A stretch of 64,000 bases of DNA from Rhizopus arrhizus. Taxonomy: Eukaryota; Mucoromycota; Mucoromycetes; Mucorales; Rhizopodaceae. The translations under genes and the position numbers were made by a program. Positions 1-10,953 of the stretch are shown piece by piece. Location of the stretch: positions 248,001 to 312,000 of the forward strand of contig JAKZZE010000013.1 of assembly GCA_024220505.1 (NCBI GenBank). Reading direction: 5' to 3'. Numbering within the stretch: position 1 is the stretch's first letter; the number at the start of each line of letters is the position of its first letter. The notes under the pieces were generated by a model. It had not been told where the DNA came from. It ran no database searches and saw only the letters and a program-made list of their open reading frames with translations.

Positions 1-1553
1 CAGTCGTCGTCTTTTCTATTCAATTTTCTGTCTCATTTGGTGTAATTGTGTTTGTAACTATGGCACTTTATTTGTACACTACCATTACCTTGACTGAGTG
101 GAGGACATCTTTCCGGCGTAAGATGAACGAGCTTGATAACTTTGCTCGTTCGAAGGCGGTGGATTCTTTATTAAACTTTGAAACTGTCAAGTATTACAAT
201 GCAGAATCATTTGAAGTTAATAGATATGATCAAGCTATTGGTGAATACCAAAAGGCTGACTACAAAAACTCTGCTTCTTTGAATGTCTTGAATCTTGCCC
301 AAAATGCAGTCATTACAGGTGGTCTTCTTGCAGGATCACTTTTATTTGCCTATGAAGTTTCTCAAGGTCGTTTAACTGCAGGTAACTTTGTTACATTCAA
401 CGTATACATGATGCAACTCTATACACCTCTTCATTGGTTTGGTACTTATTATCGTATGATTCAGCAGAACTTCATCGATATGGAAAAAATGTTTGATCTT
501 TTTGACGAAGAAGAGACTGTAAAAGATATTGAAGATGCTGGAGAACTCACTGTGACTGAAGGACATGTTGTTTTTGACAATGTTTGTTTCTCATACGATC
601 AGCGTCAAACTGCATTAAACAACATCTCCTTCTCTATTCCCAAGGGCGCTACAGTAGCGCTTGTGGGTCCCTCTGGTGGTGGTAAATCCACTATCCTTCG
701 CTTACTCTTCCGTTTCTATGATCCTGATACAGGAAACATTTACATTGATGGCCAAGATATTGCCAAAGTGAAGCAAACATCCTTGCGTAAGAACATTGGC
801 GTTGTACCTCAGGATACTGTCTTATTTAATGACACCATCATGTACAATATTCGATATGGTGATGTGAATGCATCTGATGAAGACGTTCAAAATGCAGCCA
901 AGGCTGCACAGATTCATGACAAGATTCTCACCTTCCCTGATGGCTATGAGACAAAGGTAGGTGAACGCGGGCTTCGTCTTAGTGGTGGTGAAAAGCAGCG
1001 TGTAGCCATTGCTAGAACCATCTTAAAAAATCCATCCATTATTTTATTGGATGAAGCAACAAGCGCATTAGATACAACTACTGAACGTAATATTCAAGAA
1101 GCCCTAGCAGCGATGACCAAAGACCGTACTACGCTTGTGATAGCCCACCGTTTGTCAACTATTGTCAATGCGGATTTGATTTTGGTGATTAAGGACGGTC
1201 GAGTGGTAGAATTTGGTAGTCATGAAGAATTGATCCAGGGCGCGCTGGCAAATAAGATTGAGGGTGTTTATTATGAAATGTGGCAAAAGCAATTAGATGA
1301 TCCTACAAGTGAGGCTTTGACCTCTGCTCCTGAAGATGTTCTGGTGGAAGAGCCCTCTGAAATTTTACAAATCCCCAAAGTACAAGAATCTGTACAACAA
1401 GAGGCTGCTAAATCCACTGAGGGAGAAGAGGAAGAAGAGGAAGATGAAAAGAAGAATGAGGACTCCAGAGACACACAAACAACACCCAACCAAAAGACAA
1501 CATCTAACAAGCGTAAAAAAAACAAAAGAAAGAGAACTAAAAGCAAAAAATAA
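1..1553 (+). CDS. hmt1: ABC transporter, ABCB6/HMT1-like half transporter, 3' part
   Basis: Half-size ABC exporter of the ABCB6/HMT1 (heavy-metal tolerance) branch, which in fungi moves metal-thiol or related conjugates across vacuolar or mitochondrial-type membranes. The frame is open to the left edge (codons from base 3), so the N-terminal membrane part lies outside the window. Visible are the end of the transmembrane domain, with the family signature [19 protein letters not shown], and a complete nucleotide-binding domain: Walker [10 protein letters not shown], signature LSGGEKQR, Walker B IILLDEAT and switch AHRLST. The last ~90 residues are acidic, then a Lys/Arg-rich tail ([15 protein letters not shown]) that may be a sorting or nucleic-acid-like basic patch. 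No intron is seen in this part. The subfamily is assigned from the loop around VTEWR and YYRMIQ rather than from the generic ABC motifs. Substrate is inferred from family only. Confidence 0.9.
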   Translation, partial: VVVFSIQFSVSFGVIVFVTMALYLYTTITLTEWRTSFRRKMNELDNFARSKAVDSLLNFETVKYYNAESFEVNRYDQAIGEYQKADYKNSASLNVLNLAQNAVITGGLLAGSLLFAYEVSQGRLTAGNFVTFNVYMMQLYTPLHWFGTYYRMIQQNFIDMEKMFDLFDEEETVKDIEDAGELTVTEGHVVFDNVCFSYDQRQTALNNISFSIPKGATVALVGPSGGGKSTILRLLFRFYDPDTGNIYIDGQDIAKVKQTSLRKNIGVVPQDTVLFNDTIMYNIRYGDVNASDEDVQNAAKAAQIHDKILTFPDGYETKVGERGLRLSGGEKQRVAIARTILKNPSIILLDEATSALDTTTERNIQEALAAMTKDRTTLVIAHRLSTIVNADLILVIKDGRVVEFGSHEELIQGALANKIEGVYYEMWQKQLDDPTSEALTSAPEDVLVEEPSEILQIPKVQESVQQEAAKSTEGEEEEEEDEKKNEDSRDTQTTPNQKTTSNKRKKNKRKRTKSKK

Positions 1554-1989
1554 GTTAAATATTTATACTTGTTAAATAAAAAATCATGAAATGTTCATAC
1601 AATTATTTTGAGAATCATAAAGTCCCTTTGTTAAAAAAAATCTACGCATTATTATTTTTGAGTTTAGTGCAACATGAGAAAAAGAGAAGAAAAGAAAAGA
1701 ATTATAATAAAGCATCCTCCAACGTCCTACGATTTACTAATACTATACTTGACTATTTTAGTTGTATACTATGCTCTGACACTCTCAAACTCAAGGTATT
1801 CTCATGATTTTTCTCACTATTGTCTTGTATAAATTTCATCCTTTCCTTTAATACCTCTTTCTCCGTCATTTGACTATGACTCACGATTGATGAAATCTAT
1901 TTCCAAGCAAGAAATGGAATATAGAGCTTTAATTATATAGTATTTATTTTAGCTCTTTTTTAACCATTTCAATAGTATCATAACTAACA
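1554..1989. other. intergenic stretch
   Basis: About 440 bases of AT-rich sequence between the ABC transporter stop and the helicase fragment. It should contain the transporter's 3' UTR. A 73-codon open frame starting at 1586 has no recognisable motif and low-complexity composition, so I do not call it a gene. Confidence 0.5.
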
Positions 1990-2205
1990 TCATACCTGGG
2001 TTTGATCGAGATAGGAAGATTGCACCAAATTCCTTACTGAGGAAATCTCCACGTAAAGTTGATTACGGGTAAGCATATTGTCTAGATGAACAGTAACACG
2101 GTCTATAGTGGTAATTTGAGCATTGTATAAGATATTTGTAAAAGCAGGAACAATTGGAAACTGCGTTGCATGACCTGGTCTATAATTGCCATAAAAGGCA
2201 ACTGT
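1990..2205 (-). pseudogene. Pif1-type helicase C-terminal fragment (Helitron-like relic)
   Basis: On the minus strand an open run of 71 codons ends in TGA at 1992-1990 and is closed upstream by TAA at 2208-2206. It reads like the last conserved block of Pif1/RecD2-type helicases carried by Helitron transposons. The pieces QFPIVPAFTNILYNAQ and RNQLYVEISSVRN line up with the family pattern QFPL..AFA.TINKSQGQT then HGQLYVALSRV. The normally invariant KSQG and ALSR residues have decayed, so it is not functional. No start codon or upstream helicase motifs were found, and the 3' neighbour is the chitin synthase gene on the same strand. The helicase family call is moderately secure. The Helitron origin is inferred from the abundance of such fragments in fungi; no 3' hairpin/CTRR terminus was identified. 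Confidence 0.55.
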
Positions 2206-2318
2206 TTAAGTAGCAATATCAGTAAGACTTATACTGATATAGAATGTATACAAAATAGTTTTATTTAATTAATTACATAAAAGTTGAAAGAGAATTATAA
2301 TAAAATACATATTATGAT

Positions 2319-4991
2319 TTAGCCAGTAAAGATCTTAAAGATGAGATAAAGAGTTGAACCAGTAAATCTGATAACCGATAAAGCTGCCACAGACCAAAGA
2401 ATAAATCCTAGATAGGTAGAGGCTTTATTGTCGACAGTGATAATTGATGGATTTGCAATAATGACTACAAGAATCAGATTTGAGAGGATCCAAGCCAAGA
2501 CAAGACGAGTACGGAAGGAACGATAATAATCCTCTTGTTTCGTTTTAGCATCACGATGTGATTTCTCTGGTTCGATCTTCTTTGTCAATTCTACTTGTGC
2601 ATCGATATAAGCAGCATTAATGTCCTTTTCTTCAACTGGGACTTCTATTTCAACTGCCAAGTCACCTGAACCATCCTTCTTGGCTTTGACTACACCTAAA
2701 TCAGTAGCCACTGTATTATCACCTTTTGTACCCCAAGACACATCATGTGTATTACAGAAAGCATATATATTGAGTACGTTTGTATAGCTGGGAGACAAGA
2801 GAATGTACTGAATGAAGCTGGAAAACATATGCCATGGATCAAGGAACAGGAAGCTTGATACAAAGTACATGACATATGTTGCACAGAGTGAGATAATGAT
2901 ATTTCTAAATGCAGTTTGTTCCAGCATCCCAACAATTTGACCATTTGAGCTACCTATCACTTCTCGAACGCCTATAACAGTAATCCAGATAGCAGCAAAC
3001 ATCATGTAAATCATCAAGATGGCAAAGAAGATCATAGAGCCAGTGTATGCAAGTTTTGAACCTTGAGGGCGGTTACCCATGGCGATAATGAATTGAACGA
3101 CAATCAAGATAATATAAATATAATTTAAAATAGTATGTAATATTTCGCCAGTATTAGCACTAAAAGGTCTGCTTGAAAGGGTATCGGTGTCAGTGACACC
3201 GTTGCCAAGAGCTTTTGTTAGGATGAAGAAGGTGAGATAAAAGTTACCCAAAGCAAACCATGAAAAGATCAAGTTATAAGTGTTGTAAATATCTTCAAAC
3301 ATAAACATCATTTTACGAATATAAGAATGATCTGATGCCCATACTTTGCGCCAATGATACAAAGCATAAACACCAGCAAAAAAAGAGCCATTTAACCAAC
3401 GTCTTCTTTGAGAAATGAATTCATCTACTTTGTCAGGCACATCTGTTTCACCATATGAGCTCGACACATAATGTAAAACCCAATTGGCCTCCTTCTTGGC
3501 AACCAGCTCATAGCATAAAATACGATCTTCAGCCAAGTACATATTTGCTGTAAATATGTCTGCATCACCGCCGTGTTGTGTTTCACCCAAAAAGTATTTT
3601 TCTAGAGGTCCATGTCCATTCACATCATTCTGAAGTGCTCTATAGCGGTAAGCCGAGAAAGCACCGGGTAAGACAGAGATGTAGCCAAAAACGCTCTCGA
3701 GAGGCTTATCTAGAATGTTAGACATCTTATACTCAAAGTTTTGCGCTGCAACCAGAGGATTCAATAGCGCCACACCTGCTGTACCAGCCATCGCACGGAT
3801 TTCACCACAGGCACCAGCAATATTAGAATTGATATCAAAAGCTTTCCAAAGGTGATAAATAGAGGTTCCACCAGGCCTTGTACCAACATCAATCAACACA
3901 CACACATGGGGATCAATGATTGGACCAAACGCTTGAAAGAACCAACGATGAGAGTTGATCTTTTTTTGATTTTTTTCTTTCAGACAAAACAGCAATTGAC
4001 AAGGAACAACGCTTTTGGATCCTGCCTTCTTGACTTCCATGTGAGGATCCACAGAGATTTGCGTTGTGTATTCGTAAATATGAGCGGTGACCGGTTTGCC
4101 ATGCACGATATTTTTTGCCACACCATCTTGGTAAACGCCTAAAAGTGCTAAAACGGACAATGTTCGCTGATTGATTTTATTACGACCATCCGATACAATA
4201 CAGACAACTACTTTTTCCCAACCATTAGGGCCCCAAGTTCTAGATCGATCTCTAGTACAAAGGTGTGCAATGTTTTTCATTACACCATGCATTGTACGAG
4301 TAAATAATACTTCGTCTTCCTATATAAAAACCATTAAAACTTTTTTATATTTTTGTATATGCTAATACTTTACATTATACATTGTTAATACAATAAACAG
4401 CTCTGTTTTTCTTTCCAGCATGGGTTGTCGAAGAGTATAGCCATCTGCTACAAAGTCTTTTGGATCACAAGTAGCAGCTGTATAACGCATGTGAGTAAAT
4501 TCTTTGCCGTCTTTAATAGGAACGTCTTTTAAATAAGCTGTTGGTACTGGACAATCCAACACTAAATTACCCTTTGTCAACTTGACCTGCCTTGCTATTA
4601 TTTAATTCTCATTTAGTCTACTTTATTTTCGGGAATATTTTTATATTTTTTTCTTACTGGTTTTATAACGACGAGGTTGACGCCTTGGTGCTTGACCGTA
4701 GTGTATAGTAGGTGAAGGTGGTAAAGGGTTTAAATTACCAGGTATACCAGGACTTGGAGGTCCTGGGTTCTGGTATGGAGGATAAGGAGATCCGACTGCG
4801 GGATTTGGTGGTCGATGAACTGGAGGATAAGGAGGGGAAGTTAATAAAGGTTGATTGTCATAGAAAGGTTGTGGTTGTTCTTCTTGATAAGTATCTCCAA
4901 ATGGTGTGTTATGAACTGGAGGTTGATAAGAGAATTGAGTATCATGAAGTGGGAATTGTTCATGTTCTGATCGTGGAACTCCAGGATACAT
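2319..4991 (-). CDS. chitin synthase (class I-III type)
   Basis: Membrane glycosyltransferase that polymerises UDP-GlcNAc into cell-wall chitin. Three exons on the minus strand: 4991-4658, 4594-4374 and 4319-2319, giving 851 residues. The first intron joins ...YKT to [18 protein letters not shown] and the second joins LTMYN to [12 protein letters not shown], both canonical chitin-synthase blocks. The N-terminus (about 110 residues) is Pro/Tyr/Gln-rich and disordered. The catalytic region includes AEDRILCYE and the product-site motif QRRRW around residue 490, followed by several hydrophobic helices (YIRKMMF... onward) to the C-terminus. There is no myosin or cytochrome-b5 domain, so it belongs to the short class I-III division. 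A start at 5072 is also in frame, but it would add a low-complexity Phe/Tyr run, so the ATG at 4991 before YPGVPRSE is preferred. Confidence 0.93.
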
Positions 4992-5939
4992 TTGATGAGA
5001 GGAATAAAGGAAAAAGAAATAATAATAAAAAAAAAGTCCTTTGTTTTTCTCAGGTACTTTTATATCAACCATTGTTGTGTAACTTGCTATTGGACGCTTG
5101 GCATAAACCAGCCACGCTAAGATCTGAGATTAAAACAATAGCAACAAACAACAAGAAAATTCTTGCATTGTTCTAAAAATAATGATTTGTTCTTGAAAAC
5201 CGCTACGGAATTCTGATAGAAATAATATCTATTATCATTCAAAAGCTACACATGTCCAATTAAAAGTTAATAATGCAATCATACACTTTTATAAGCATAT
5301 TTTTTAATAATAACAATAAATACTGTAGCAATTGCAAGTACAATGCTTTTGATAGGTAACTAGAGACTGTAAAGGATTGAATAATAAACAGTTCATGTTT
5401 GATTCATGCATTATATATTTTCTTTGTATGAACCAGACACTAAATAAGACAGTGTACGGATGATTAAAAAACATCCTGATGCCCGCAAATTGTGTGACCG
5501 ATTTGTCAAATAAGTCCCCTTTTCATAAACAGTAAGCAATGCTGTTGTCTATGAGAGGGTACAATGTAAGTGTGAGCTTTGCATTGGCTACGTTACACAA
5601 TGCTCTTAGAAATGGGATTTTCATTTCTCATTTTACATTTTATGCGTTTTTAAGGTTTTCATTGCAACCATTTATTCATGCTTCATTTTGATGGTTTCAA
5701 AAATGCATCTTAATGTGATTGGACGTTGGATATGGCTGCTTATTGTTTATTATTGTTCATATGAAAATGAACAAATTCATGGTTACATAGTTTACTACTA
5801 CCTACAATTTTTTATTTTCTCCTGCTTTTTTTTTTCGTGAATACTCTTATCGTAATATTCTTTACTATCATCTCATAATTTTATGCTATTATGTACATAA
5901 AGCTATGGCAGATTTAGTTGTATATAAAAAAAGCTTTAA
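4992..5939. other. intergenic, chitin synthase 5' region
   Basis: About 950 bases upstream of the chitin synthase start, AT-rich and without a convincing open frame. It presumably contains the chitin synthase promoter. No specific regulatory site could be supported. Confidence 0.5.
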
Positions 5940-6503
5940 TGTTATATAATAGCAAAAGTAATTAAGAAAGAGGTAAAAGCAAAGATCAAGAAACAGTTTG
6001 GATACTTTTTGAGACTGATCTTCATTTCTTCTTAAGCTTTAAAGTAAAGGTTATTCTGATTGAAGTCAGGTATGTATATCTTATTGAGTGAATGGCTTGA
6101 CATCTTCTATTGTAAGCGATCTTCTAATCTTCAGGTGCTTTAGCAAGTATCATCTATAATTATGATTATGAAAGTCTTTCATTTATTCTTTTGTATGTCT
6201 GTCATAAATTATTTTTTATTCTGGGAATTCCTCACTGATTTGAATAACGTTATTTTATGCGTTATTTCAATTATGTGAAAGATTAGAAATATACTTGACA
6301 TTGGATTGGATTTCTGACAATAGGAAAAAATCTTGTTACTTTAGCTGATACTTCTTATCAAAGAACCATCATGAATACAATACAAATTCTAAAAGAATAT
6401 GTTTAACTTGGATTGATTGTATGATTTTATTTAAATAAACTTGTATTTTATTATGATCTTGTATTAAGACTTATATTTATCAATGTCAACTACAATCAGT
6501 TAC
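5940..6503. repeat. degenerate LTR-like repeat, copy A
   Basis: Direct-repeat partner of the solo LTR at 9392-9949. Homology starts at TGTTATATAATAG (5940) and ends at ATCAGTTAC (6503). The copies share long identical runs, for example 6186-6274 against 9637-9725 (89 bases without mismatch), with scattered substitutions and small indels elsewhere. Compared with copy B it lacks the last dozen bases that carry the terminal inverted repeat, and no target-site duplication flanks it. It therefore looks like an older, truncated copy. No coding capacity is seen inside. Confidence 0.75.
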
Positions 6504-8150
6504 AAATAAAACTAAAAGATTTCAAAATCAAAGGCTTTGTTTAATTTAAAGATTTTATGAAGCCATCAACTGAGTTTTATTTTAAATAATACACTTACAA
6601 CCATAATATGCGCACCTTCATGTCTTCTCTTTTGATTTACCAACATAAAATTGAAGCAATCTCTTCAATTATATAAAGCTACAACTGGCGTGTCACTTGT
6701 TGATCCTTATTCAAGTAGCATAAGGATTCTTTCTCTTTGCATATACTTTTGTATATAATATCTTCTCCATCAGTTTATAAAATAGAAATGTTTAGCAGAA
6801 ACTTAATACACGAATACATATCTTATGAAAAGTGTCTTCTTAGGTTTATAAAGAATCTGAAAATACTTTTTTTTTCTAATAACTTTTTCAATTTTGATGA
6901 TTCATAAGGCAATTTATCTTTATGAACTGAGATGAATTAAAAAAGCATCTTAATTGTATTTGAGCATCTTTTTATGCGGATCTCTAATTAAGTAAATGGC
7001 ATGACTTCGTATTCATGTTTGGGAACAAGGACAGTGTAACGGCAGGTTACATGATTCCTAATGATTAAGCATCAATGACAGAGCTTTCTATCGTGACAAT
7101 TTTTTTAGTTGGCAAGCCTATTTAGAATAACTTCCTTTCAAGCTTTTTTCATTTGAAGGATTAATTTTAAAAAAAGTAACAAGTTCAATCATAAGAGGCA
7201 TTTTGAAAGGACTGTGGTCTGTGAATAGTAGAATATTCAAGAGCAGGGACAGGAAGTAATTAATAGCTTGCGGTATCTGTTGGCATTAATACACCTGAAG
7301 ACAATAAATGGCATGATTCTCGGTGAGCAATTGACCATAGTGATTAGAACAGAGCTTTGGTTGACCAGGAAGCTAACCAAGGTGCCATCGGGCACTTTGA
7401 TTTCTTTATAATCCTGACATCGGTACCCAAAGTGTAGGTTCTATAGAGACTGTGGATCGGAATTGAGAAAAAAAAAAGTAGAATTGCGAAATCAGCGTCG
7501 CTTCCACAATGATAACTTGGAAAAAGGTATGTTACTGTTAGTTGATAGCCAAGAGGCGTATATATAGCAGCAAGTGAGTTAAGAGAGGATCATCAGGCAG
7601 TGATATCGAGCATGTAATGTGTTGGTATACTCTTTCATTATTGATCGTTTAGTCAGCAGCAGTATAAACTTGACAAAGGACCGACATGAACCACTAAAAA
7701 TTCGACGTAAGCATGTATTTTGAGCATCTTCAATTTAGCAAAATGAAAAGAACATATTTGTTGATAGCAAGATCATGCTCTAGCTGAACACAGACTATCT
7801 GTGCGTAAAAGTGGAAGGAAAGAAATCGACTAAGTCCTTTGGAGTCAAAGCCAATTGCAAAAAGCTAATTCATGGCTACTAGAACTCTATCTCTATTGCT
7901 AATGAGCAGTTCAAATGTATAGAGATAATCACCAGAACGGAACGGTACTTCAAGATAAGAAAGGGAAGATTGAGCTGGAAGCGTTTCAGTATAAAGACTA
8001 TATATGTAGTTTTCACAAGTTCTCAGCAGATTTATCATCTAATACATTTTTGATAGTACGTATTTTAAGTTTACCTCTTTTTTTTTTCTTGGCAGCTTTT
8101 TAGGTATAAGAATAACAATGGCTAGATATAGAAAAATAAGTGTAGGTCTT
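6504..8150. other. gene-poor island with decayed coding traces
   Basis: About 1.6 kb without an intact gene. Two stretches look like eroded protein-coding DNA. On the minus strand, about 7250-7440, the frame containing YKEIKVPDGTLVSFLVNQ runs ~65 codons between stops. On the plus strand, about 7740-8060, a frame with CVKVEGKKSTKSFGVKAN and KCIEIITRTERYFKIRKG is interrupted by two stops. I do not recognise either family. Their position between two LTR copies suggests old transposon or pseudogene material, but this is inference. Confidence 0.35.
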
Positions 8151-8738
8151 TCAAAAAAAAAAATTTAAAAAAAAGGAACTACAAAAGCTGGTATACAGTC
8201 TACTTTCTTTGTAGTTGCTAAAAAATACTAATGGGAAATTACCTTGTTTATACTCATCTACAGGTATAACGAAAAAAAGTACAAGATGTACATACTTTGT
8301 TATATCTTTTGACAACATATATAAAATTGAGTACGGTTCAATAAAGCCTATTGTCAAATAATCGCTTGGGACTGAGAGTATGAAGAGAGTATTCAACAAG
8401 CTTAATGTAACTTGGAGTTTGTAGTGTTTTTACAGGTTCAGGTAGGTTTAGTTCAAAAAAGAGTCTTGATTTAGGATCAAAGATTTGACTGATGGCTTTA
8501 AAGGGGGTAATAAATAGGTTTAGGTTGCTTGTGTCAAGTAACCACTAAATCCTGTCAAATAGGCCAAAGTTTCTTTGAGTAACGTAAAGTAAAAAAATGA
8601 TAAAATAAAAAGCATTACAATGAAGTTTATATTCTTGTAGGAGCTGGGTTTGTTCTTGATGCTATGTAAGTTGCAAGAAAAATAAAGATATTTACCTTGG
8701 ATGATATTTATCTTAAAAATGATCAAAAAATAAGTCAA
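8151..8738 (-). pseudogene. decayed protein-coding fragment of unknown family
   Basis: Three adjoining minus-strand frames, separated by frameshifts or stops, together look like one eroded gene. They include KAISQIFDPKSRLFFELNLP and YIKLVEYSLHTLSPKRLF, then after a shift IEPYSILYMLSKDITKYV and VIPVDEYKQGNFPLVFFS. Amino-acid composition and the lack of stops inside each piece argue for former coding sequence. I cannot name the family and no functional motif is visible. A poly-A tract of about 22 bases lies just outside, near 8770. Confidence 0.3.
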
Positions 8739-9386
8739 ATGCAGTAAAGTAACTTTTTATTTTTTTAAAAAAAAAAAAAAAAAAAAGAATAAGGGTTATT
8801 AGGTTTTTTAATTTTTATGATTACATGCTATTTTTCATTCTGTATGAATTTAGACAAGATTCGTGACACAAACATTTGCATTTTCTAGGTTAGTTGTGCT
8901 ACGCCGGAATTATGTTAACGTTTGTACAAGGATATTCCGCAACATAAAATAATCAGGTTATGGGATTATGTACCAACTATAGAAGATGACTGTACGGCAG
9001 AGGCCCTATCTCAGCAATATCGAAATTACCGACTATAGCAAAATTTTACTTTAGCTACTTTTCGACAACTAAAAAATTTCTCTCTTAATCAACCAGACTC
9101 ACTCTCCCTAAATCTTGTCCTTTGTTATTTTTAAATGCCATTATGATCCTTTAAGCACGCAGGGTATGGTGTAGGGTATTTGAAGCTACAAATGATACCA
9201 TACTTGTACAAAATTCATACGATTGATTTCGCTCAATGCCGACTATCTCAAGAACACCAAGATAGCATTGAACAGTTTCTGGTCTTCTGCTCACTCATGT
9301 TCTCAAGTTAACAAGTCATCTTTTATATCTTCTACCTTGATTTAAGTTTACAACTTAAGTCCGTATGGCATCTAATTTGCTCACTC
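8739..9386. other. intergenic stretch left of the solo LTR
   Basis: About 650 bases with a poly-A run near 8766-8785. Weak traces of coding sequence exist on both strands around 9000-9300 (for example IDFAQCRLSQEHQDSIEQ on plus), all with stops. Nothing can be annotated with confidence. Confidence 0.35.
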
Positions 9387-9391
9387 AGATC
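9387..9391. repeat. 5-bp target-site duplication, left copy
   Basis: AGATC immediately before the solo LTR. The same five bases follow the LTR at 9950-9954, as expected for integrase-mediated insertion of an LTR element. Confidence 0.75.
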
Positions 9392-9949
9392 TGTTGTATA
9401 ATGGTTAAGGTAGTAAAATAAAAGGTGGAAACAAAAATAAAGAAACAGTTTGGAGTACTTTTGAGACTGATCTTTATTTCAGTTTTAAGTTAAAGTAAAA
9501 ATTATTCTAATTGAAGGTAGGTATTTATATCTTATTAAGTGAGTGGCTTGATATCTTCTATTGTAAGCGTTCTTCTAATATTCAGGTACTTTAGCAAGTG
9601 TCATCTATAATTATGATTATGAAAACTTTTCATTTGTTCTTTTGTATGTCTGTCATAAATTATTTTTTATTCTGGGAATTCCTCACTGATTTGAATAACG
9701 TTATTTTATGCGTTATTTCAATTATATGAAAGATTAGCAATATTCCTGATATTGGATTGGATCTTGTTATTTTAGTTGATACTTCTTCTTACCAAAGAAC
9801 TCTCATTAATATAAAACATATTCTTTTAGAATATGTTTAATTGGAATTGATTGTATGATCTTATTTAAATAAACTTGTATTTTATTATGATCTTGTATTA
9901 AGACTTATATTTATCAATGTCAACTACGATCAGTTACTGTTCTACAACA
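9392..9949. mobile_element. solo LTR of an LTR retrotransposon, copy B
   Basis: 558-bp element that begins TGTTGTA and ends TACAACA, a perfect 7-bp terminal inverted repeat with the TG...CA ends typical of LTRs. It is flanked on both sides by AGATC. No internal retroelement domain (protease, reverse transcriptase, integrase) adjoins it, so it is best read as a solo LTR left by recombination between the two LTRs of a full element. An AATAAA hexamer near 9866 could be a polyadenylation signal if the LTR reads in the plus direction. Copy A at 5940 is related but truncated. The short length and direct flanks could also fit a non-autonomous LTR-derived element. Confidence 0.78.
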
Positions 9950-9954
9950 AGATC
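9950..9954. repeat. 5-bp target-site duplication, right copy
   Basis: AGATC directly after the LTR terminus TACAACA, matching 9387-9391. Confidence 0.75.
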
Positions 9955-10953
9955 TCCATGTTCCTTTTCTTTCTTCAAACATTAGCACTTCCTTACAGTG
10001 GTGTTCGTCTCACTATGGTACATGTGGTATTTCTACCAGCAACCTATTACTCAAGGCGTCCCTTATCAACCAATTACGATCGTATGCAAAATCATCATAC
10101 AAGCACCCATACTAACAAACAAATATTCATTATTCAATTAATCATAATGACTGGCTGTACTGTTTCACTATTATTCTATTAGAATCCTTATATTCCCTTT
10201 TGCGTTGTAATTTTTTTTTAAGAAATAATCTAGTCCCACCTCAACCTTGCTTTTTTTGATGACTTTCTTCTATTTCATACTCGGTCTTTCAAAATGACTT
10301 TGGAAATGTAAATCAAAAAAGTATTTTTTATTACATAATAAGCGGATCAACTAGTATCAGTCAAATAGGTTTCATTATCTAAATCTCTATGAACAGCAAC
10401 ACTTACACTAGTGAGTACAAATACACATGTGTATTCCTTCTTCTTTTTTGTTATTCTCTTCTGTAAGAACGAAGGTTTTATTCATATACAAATAATAAAG
10501 TAGTAATCAAACTGTTATCTGATTTTAGGGAACTTTAGGAACATGATTTATCTGAGTCGAACAGTTCTATCATACTTTTTATTTTTTACTGCAAGTGAAG
10601 AACAGAACATTACCTTGAACTTTTTGCTTTCGGATTCTTATTTAAAGAAACTATAATTAACTTTAATTCTGTGTAAGGTAACAGTTAGTAAAAGACAAAA
10701 GGACCACATTTTAAATATTATATATTCTGTTGATGATATATATTCAACTCTTTTTTTTTTTTTGCTTCATTAATAAAGATCCGGTCTATTAAAAAACATG
10801 TCAGTTTAGCGGGATAACTAATCTTCCATATCTCAATTTGAATTTTTAGTCATGGCAATTTAATTGTAACACAAATGCTTTTCTTTTTATAAATTGAACA
10901 GGTTAGAAAATCATGAAAGCTCAACTTCTTCTTTTTCCTAAACACCTTTCATT
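9955..10953. other. intergenic, thioesterase 5' region
   Basis: About 1 kb. The first ~150 bases carry a short open frame that continues across the pre-insertion site of the solo LTR (codons including HVPFLSSNISTSLQW), ending near 10119; its family is unknown. The remainder is AT-rich and presumably contains the thioesterase promoter. Confidence 0.4.

Noticed and set aside
1271..1546. Open frame of 91 codons on the minus strand opposite the ABC transporter end
   Set aside because: Composition (Ser/Phe/Leu runs) mirrors the Lys/Glu-rich coding strand; it is a shadow of the real gene.
1586..1807. 73-codon plus-strand open frame after the ABC transporter
   Set aside because: Low complexity, no motif, no splice partner.
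7915..8103. 62-codon plus-strand open frame in the LTR island
   Set aside because: It overlaps a better coding trace in another frame and has no recognisable domain.
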